In this document: positions 6,223 through 9,999 of the stretch, piece by piece
Numbering within the stretch: the first letter of the stretch is position 1
How the letters are laid out: each line of letters begins with the position of its first letter
Assembly: GCA_902462525.1 (NCBI GenBank)
Contig: CABQCA010000083.1
Coordinates: 1 to 9,999 of the forward strand
Direction: 5' to 3'
Origin: an uncultured Porphyromonadaceae bacterium
GTDB lineage: Bacteria; Bacteroidota; Bacteroidia; Bacteroidales; Muribaculaceae
Length of the DNA stretch: 9,999 nucleotides
The notes under the pieces: generated by a model
The model's database searches: none
Told to the model about the DNA's origin: nothing
What the model saw: the letters and a program-made list of their open reading frames with translations, nothing else
Translations under genes and position numbers: made by a program

Positions 6223-8238
6223 TTAATTGGCAAAATCTACCGAGAGTCCTATCTGGAAGCGGTGCGGATTCAGAGGATAGTACGGCATGGAGAAATAGTT
6301 GTCGCCGCCGAACAGCCCCTGGTTGAAGTGCGAGTACATGACATAGAACCGCGTTTTGCTGAGTTTCATGTTGATGTAGGCGTTGCAGAAAGGATAGTTG
6401 CCCACCTTCATCTCGCGCTGGTTTGTGAAAGCCGACGTTGCCGGCTGGAACGACGGGGCATAGTATTTCGAGTAGTAGTCACAGTCGACACCGAGCTGGA
6501 AGTGGAGTGTGGCGATTTTTCCGAGCAGATAGAGGTTGCTGTAGACGGCAAGATCGGGCAGAGGTATCACCCCATCGTTCGAAGTTTTCTGATAGGTCAC
6601 GCGGTTGTCCCAGTGCAGGATGCCGAGTTTAAAGTTCTGCTCCAGGCTCAGGCTCAGCACCTGCACGCTGCCGCCGTGCTGCACCGGAAGACCGTCGGCT
6701 CCGAAATAGATGCTGTTCTGCAGATTGGTGGCCTGAGCCGATACCCGTGTGCGCGTACGGTGCAGGTAGACGCTTCCTCCGAAGGTCAGGTCGCGGATCT
6801 TTCCGAAATTATTCTGCCACACAAAGTGGTTCGAAATATAGTTTTTGGCCAGATAGGGCGCCTCGGTGTTATGAAAGCGGCCGAAAGCATTGATGACAAG
6901 ACTGTCGCCGAGCAGCGGAAAGCGGGTCTGAACCTGTCCGTCGAGTTTTAGATCACCGGCCACCGGACCGAGTATTCCGATTTCGGCAGTGGCGCCGTAG
7001 GTAAGCACCGAGCCCCGCTGCTTGGTGAGCTGTCCGCCGACATAGGCCAGCTGCTCGCGCTTGGAGTGCGGTATGTCGATTCCTTCGGGCATGGGCGTGA
7101 GGCCCGCCTCTTCAGGATTGCTGCGGTCGAGTGTGTCGACGGGCATAGTGTAGTTGCGCACCTGATGCGAAATGTATGCCGCCAGGCCGAACTTGGCGTA
7201 TTTATGAAACCCTTCGAGCAGCGACACTCCGAAAATGTTGGTCAGCGTCCAGTAAGTGGTCTTATCGTAGGTCTGATTGGGGTCGAGATATGTGCGGCCG
7301 AAGTACTCCTGTGTCTCCGATGGCGTATAGTCGACGAACATATGCTTCCCCGACTGATATTTAAGAGTGTAGATAAACGAAGAAACCGGAATGTAGGTGC
7401 GTTTCACAGTTGTATCGTTCACCTGTTCCTCATGCCAGTAGCCAACCTTGTAGCGGTTGTTTAGGTATAGCTCGTCGCCTTTCTGACGGCTGTAGGCGTC
7501 GTTCAGACGCGTGGGAATGGTTTTGGTGTCGACACTCGTCACGCCGCCCTGCACCTCTGCGGGGTCAGTGATATAACGCATGTCGGTGATGCCGCCGTTT
7601 TCCTGATTCACCATGTTGTAATGGTTGAAAAATCCCTGGAACTCATAGCGGTCGCCGATATATGAACCCTGCACGCCCCAGGCCAAATCCTTGACTGCCT
7701 GGTTGGCGTAGCTGCCCTTGGAATAGAGATAATCGATCATGGCACCGAGCTGGGCCTTGGCATTGATGTTTCCCGAAAAAGTGGTCTGGAACCGTTCCTG
7801 CGAGTTGTCGCGGCCGCCCGACGAACTGTACGACAGCAACGTCATCGGTATTCGGGTGTTGTAGAACTTCTCTTTCGACTCCGACGGAAGCCAGTGGCTG
7901 ATCGCGTCGCGGAAAAAGAAATTGCTCATCGGTGCCCGTTCGGCAAATATCATGTTCTGCCCGGCGCCTCCGAGGTTTCCGGTGGTGGCCCATGCCGCAG
8001 ACACTGCCGAAGGCACAAACTCCATGCTGTAGTTCTCGAAAAGTGTGTCGATGGAAGCCTCTTCGCGCAATCCAAGAGGCGAAAGCAACTTCCATGCGAA
8101 CGACGGCGCCAACACCAGTTTCTTCGGGTGTCCCGTATGAGTGTGGCCGGTGTCGCGGCTGTTCTGCTGAGCTGCCGCCGGAAGAACGGCCACTGTCGCC
8201 GCGGCCGCAGCTGTCATTATTTTGCGAATGAAATCCAT
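6223..8238 (-). CDS. Putative porin, outer-membrane beta-barrel protein (Bacteroidetes type)
   Basis: With the start at 8238 the product is 671 residues. It begins with a clear signal peptide (MDFIRK, then an alanine-rich hydrophobic core, probable cleavage after AAA at about residue 23). In-frame codons run further upstream to 8331, but that extension would contain the likely promoter and puts the signal peptide in the interior, so the internal ATG is preferred. A short histidine-containing stretch (TGHTHTGHPKK, 30-40) follows cleavage. The rest is made of aromatic, alternating beta strands typical of barrels (for example YEFQGFFNHYNMV, FRFHNTEAPYLAKNY-like segments, RFYVMYSHFNQGLF), ending RFQIGLSVDFAN. 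The length and strand pattern fit the Bacteroidetes putative-porin family (Porin_10 type). Likely role: an outer-membrane channel of unknown specificity. It sits upstream of nusB with 66 bp between them, and nusB has its own promoter. Family confidence is moderate to high. Confidence 0.85.
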   Translation of the reverse strand: MDFIRKIMTAAAAATVAVLPAAAQQNSRDTGHTHTGHPKKLVLAPSFAWKLLSPLGLREEASIDTLFENYSMEFVPSAVSAAWATTGNLGGAGQNMIFAERAPMSNFFFRDAISHWLPSESKEKFYNTRIPMTLLSYSSSGGRDNSQERFQTTFSGNINAKAQLGAMIDYLYSKGSYANQAVKDLAWGVQGSYIGDRYEFQGFFNHYNMVNQENGGITDMRYITDPAEVQGGVTSVDTKTIPTRLNDAYSRQKGDELYLNNRYKVGYWHEEQVNDTTVKRTYIPVSSFIYTLKYQSGKHMFVDYTPSETQEYFGRTYLDPNQTYDKTTYWTLTNIFGVSLLEGFHKYAKFGLAAYISHQVRNYTMPVDTLDRSNPEEAGLTPMPEGIDIPHSKREQLAYVGGQLTKQRGSVLTYGATAEIGILGPVAGDLKLDGQVQTRFPLLGDSLVINAFGRFHNTEAPYLAKNYISNHFVWQNNFGKIRDLTFGGSVYLHRTRTRVSAQATNLQNSIYFGADGLPVQHGGSVQVLSLSLEQNFKLGILHWDNRVTYQKTSNDGVIPLPDLAVYSNLYLLGKIATLHFQLGVDCDYYSKYYAPSFQPATSAFTNQREMKVGNYPFCNAYINMKLSKTRFYVMYSHFNQGLFGGDNYFSMPYYPLNPHRFQIGLSVDFAN

Positions 8239-8245
8239 TTCAATT

Positions 8246-8254
8246 GCAAAAGTA
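8246..8254 (-). promoter_or_regulatory. -7 box upstream of the porin gene
   Basis: The minus strand reads TACTTTTGC (TAnnTTTG plus C), ending 7 bp before the chosen ATG at 8238. This gives a very short leader and supports the internal start. An AT-rich stretch lies upstream; no exact TTTG -33 element is seen. Confidence 0.55.
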
Positions 8255-8342
8255 CACAAAAAAATTGAAGTGAATAAAGCGAAGGGTGAAAAGTGAGAAT
8301 AATGACCCCGTCGCAGACCGGAATAATTCATCGAAAATTGCT

Positions 8343-8350
8343 TATATTTG
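8343..8350 (+). promoter_or_regulatory. -7 box for the 8390 gene
   Basis: The sequence TATATTTG followed by CGG fits the Bacteroidetes -7 consensus and lies 40 bp before the ATG at 8390. It faces away from the porin promoter, so 8239-8389 is a divergent promoter region of about 150 bp. A -33 TTTG is not evident. Confidence 0.6.
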
Positions 8351-8389
8351 CGGAAACTATCGCCAGTACCAATCCTTACATCACCAAAA

Positions 8390-8968
8390 ATGACACCTAA
8401 TCCCGATTACAACTATCCGGAATTGTACTCCGACCGCACAGTAGAGCAAAAAAAGTATATCGCCGAAAGGATTTTCAAAGAACTGGACACGCCGCTTCCA
8501 TACGATCTTCAAAGAATCATCGACATGTGTCAGAACGACCTGAAGCTCTGCTCTCTTGTGGCCTATAAGATAGCCGTGAAGATGTTCAAAGACCCGAAGT
8601 ACGATGCGGCTTCCTCGCCACTGTACTTTATAAACAATCCGGCAATAATGCCCGTGAGCTACTGCGGCGGCAACATGTCTTTCGGCCGCGTTTTTGCCAT
8701 CAACCATTGTGCTTTTTCATCGCCCGACTCCATCGTCGGATTCAGAAACGCCGAATATCGTGGTCCGCAGGAATATTTCAAAATCTCAAAAGGCCTGAAA
8801 TATGTCGGCACACTCGACAACTGGGTGCTCTTCAAACTCGACCCGCGCACTACCGACGACCGCACCGGCATCCTGTATTCGCCTCTCGAAAAAAACTTCA
8901 CCATCGAATTCGCCCATTTCCCACACGACTCCGGCCCCCGCACCATCTTCCGCTGGCTCGACTGCTGA
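8390..8968 (+). CDS. Hypothetical protein, family not recognised
   Basis: The product is 192 residues from the ATG at 8390. An in-frame TTG at 8348 would overlap the -7 box, so the later ATG is more likely. I do not recognise the family. The N-terminal 75 residues look helical and charged (RTVEQKKYIAERIFKEL, then DLQRIIDMCQNDLKLC). The remainder looks like a mixed beta domain (SYCGGNMSFGRVFAINH, YFKISKGLKYVGTLDNWVLF, FTIEFAHFPHD) ending in WLDC. There are several cysteines but no CxxC pair. No signal peptide or membrane helix is seen, so a cytosolic protein is likely. It appears to be a single-gene unit between the porin and the ATPase fragment, with its own promoter. Codon use resembles the surrounding genes, which supports it being a real gene. 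Confidence 0.68.
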   Translation: MTPNPDYNYPELYSDRTVEQKKYIAERIFKELDTPLPYDLQRIIDMCQNDLKLCSLVAYKIAVKMFKDPKYDAASSPLYFINNPAIMPVSYCGGNMSFGRVFAINHCAFSSPDSIVGFRNAEYRGPQEYFKISKGLKYVGTLDNWVLFKLDPRTTDDRTGILYSPLEKNFTIEFAHFPHDSGPRTIFRWLDC

Positions 8969-9015
8969 ATTTTCAGACTTCGCTCCACAGAGGCTTGATC
9001 CTCACAAAAAATGAT

Positions 9016-9023
9016 TACCTTTG
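9016..9023 (+). promoter_or_regulatory. -7 box for the ATPase fragment
   Basis: TACCTTTG matches TAnnTTTG exactly. CTTG at 8994-8997 lies 18 bp upstream, near the expected -33 position. The box is inside the longest possible reading frame (ATG at 9011), which argues for the later start at 9074. Confidence 0.55.
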
Positions 9024-9073
9024 TAACCAATGACATAGGCGCTCCCCAACAAATTTCAAAAATAATCGGCACA

Positions 9074-9457
9074 ATGATCGAACGAATCAGCATATCAAAT
9101 TATAAATCAATAAAATACGCGGAATTTGATTTGAAGATGATCAACATTCTGATCGGCCCCAACGGAGCCGGCAAGAGTAATTTCATCTCATTCTTTGAGC
9201 TGACCCGACACATGCTTGAACAGCGCTTAGGAAGCTATCTGCTTGAGCATGGTGGCATTGATTCCATGCTGTACCGTGGCCGAAAAAATTCTGACAGCAT
9301 ATCGGCATTGATTGACTTTGAGAACTGCAACGCTTTTGTATTTAAGCTTAAACCGACCCAAGGGCCTAAGGCCTACATCGAATACTCCAAAGATTTCTTC
9401 AACAACCGAAACCTGAGCGATAAAAAGTATGAGGAAACATGGAATGTCCGCACCTGA
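9074..9457 (+). CDS. N-terminal fragment of an AAA ATPase (RecF/OLD-like), probably a truncated gene
   Basis: The 127 residues from the ATG at 9074 open exactly as RecF/OLD-like AAA ATPases do: MIERISISNYKSIKYAEFDL, then the Walker A motif GPNGAGKS (28-35) and a helix (NFISFFELTRHML). A following stretch (LLEHGGIDSMLYRGRKNSDSI) also fits this group of AAA_15/AAA_21 proteins. Full-length relatives are several hundred residues and carry an ABC-type signature, Walker B and a switch histidine; all of these are missing because the frame ends at 9457. No other frame continues the domain before the next promoter at 9504. It is therefore probably non-functional, or a relic of a larger gene. The stretch is visibly AT-richer than its neighbours, consistent with acquisition from elsewhere. 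Full-length members often act in phage defence or DNA repair, but this fragment shows no function. Confidence 0.78.
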   Translation: MIERISISNYKSIKYAEFDLKMINILIGPNGAGKSNFISFFELTRHMLEQRLGSYLLEHGGIDSMLYRGRKNSDSISALIDFENCNAFVFKLKPTQGPKAYIEYSKDFFNNRNLSDKKYEETWNVRT

Positions 9458-9503
9458 AGCGTTAAAAGTTACGTAAATTCGTTAAGAATAGCGGAACTTT
9501 TTG

Positions 9504-9511
9504 TATATTTG
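9504..9511 (+). promoter_or_regulatory. -7 box for the 9538 gene
   Basis: TATATTTG followed by CG, nearly the same as the box at 8343. TTCG at 9478-9481, 22 bp upstream, may be a degenerate -33 element. The box ends 26 bp before the ATG at 9538. Confidence 0.6.
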
Positions 9512-9537
9512 CGACCGTTGCCAACCTTATCATTACC

Positions 9538-9999
9538 ATGGATTTCTACAGTAAAATAAAGTCGAAGGCCTGCACGGTCAACAGCAGGAATTTCGAGCGC
9601 CCCGACGGAGGCGATCTGTTTGGCGACGGGCTCTATGTCGGAGCCTTCGATGCCGGTCCTGATGCGGGGGAACTGCCCGTCATCATTCCCCTTGAGCGGT
9701 TCGGCTCGCTGTGTGTGGTCGACGACGGCACACACAAAGATACAGTAACCGATTTTCTGCAGGCATGCGCAATCCGTATTCTTGCATCGGTCAAACCGGC
9801 ATTGTGCCGCTTTGTGCTGTACGACGGAGCCGGAATGGGCCGCAATCTGATAGCTCTGACCGACCTCGACCGTCGTATAAAAGGCGAACGTATTCTCACC
9901 TCGGGCAGTGAACTCAGCAGAGCGCTCGATAAGCTGTCGGACCGCGTGATAAATGTGATTCAGAATGTTCTTGGCACTAAGTACGCAGGCTCGTCCCTC
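9538..9999 (+). CDS. Start of a large protein resembling the N-terminal region of FtsK/SpoIIIE-type ATPases, 3' partial
   Basis: From the ATG at 9538 the frame is open for 154 codons and runs off the window. The protein begins MDFYSKIKSKACTVNSRNF. Residues about 46-154 follow a pattern I associate with the region ahead of the P-loop in large, non-canonical FtsK/SpoIIIE-type ATPases: 'PVIIPLERFGSLCVVDDG', then a helix 'VTDFLQACAIRILASVKPA' (one 'rLLasLPPG'-like unit), then the strand 'CRFVLYDGAGMGRNLIALTDL', then 'ILTSGSELSRALDKLSDRV' and 'VIQNVLGTKYA'. No Walker A motif is in the visible part, so the ATPase assignment rests on this N-terminal similarity alone. There is no signal peptide or membrane helix here. 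It has its own promoter box and follows the truncated ATPase after 80 bp. It may be the first gene of a larger cluster to the right. Confidence 0.6.
   Translation, partial: MDFYSKIKSKACTVNSRNFERPDGGDLFGDGLYVGAFDAGPDAGELPVIIPLERFGSLCVVDDGTHKDTVTDFLQACAIRILASVKPALCRFVLYDGAGMGRNLIALTDLDRRIKGERILTSGSELSRALDKLSDRVINVIQNVLGTKYAGSSL

Noticed and set aside
6163..6951. 262-codon plus-strand frame opposite the end of the porin gene
   Set aside because: Shadow frame; its start also lies across the nusB promoter region and it has no family signature.
8239..8331. Upstream ATG at 8331 as start of the porin
   Set aside because: It would place the signal peptide 31 residues inside the protein and translate through the -7 box.
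9011..9073. ATG at 9011 as start of the AAA ATPase fragment
   Set aside because: It overlaps a TAnnTTTG box, and family members begin at the MIERISISNYKSI segment encoded from 9074.
9430..9537. Frameshift rescue of the ATPase beyond 9457
   Set aside because: The alternative frame I read out closes within a few codons, and the region holds the next gene's promoter, so a simple frameshift does not explain the truncation.

Overview
The window looks like chromosomal DNA from a Bacteroidales bacterium of moderately high GC, possibly Muribaculaceae or a relative (inference). The evidence is the nusB-yajC-YbbR-coaE gene order, a BspA-type leucine-rich-repeat surface protein, an outer-membrane protein of the Bacteroidetes 'putative porin' type, and several TAnnTTTG boxes upstream of genes (the Bacteroidetes -7 promoter element). 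Start codons mostly lack a Shine-Dalgarno sequence. No rRNA, tRNA, CRISPR array or insertion sequence was seen.

Left, + strand (1-2695): three tightly packed genes that look like one operon. They are a BspA-like LRR protein whose 5' end lies outside the window, a divergent membrane-anchored Ser/Thr protein kinase (HRDLKPAN intact, DFG changed to DFS, no recognisable glycine loop), and a Bacteroidetes-type protein with a helical, DNA-binding-like N-terminal module. The kinase and the third gene overlap by 8 bp. The third gene converges on coaE with a 31-bp overlap.

Middle, - strand (8238 down to 2665): first a 671-residue porin-like outer-membrane protein with its own promoter, then a housekeeping operon: nusB (with a -7 promoter box), yajC, a YbbR-domain membrane protein and coaE. 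NusB is far longer than usual (491 aa). Its middle appears to be a tandem internal duplication, which is the clearest unusual signal in the window.

Right, + strand (8343-9999): each of three genes is preceded by a TAnnTTTG-like box. They are an unrecognised 192-aa protein, a 127-aa N-terminal fragment of a RecF/OLD-like AAA ATPase in a visibly AT-richer patch, and the start of a larger protein running off the right edge. That last protein resembles the N-terminal region of large FtsK/SpoIIIE-type ATPases. This end looks like accessory DNA, and its main content may lie beyond the window.
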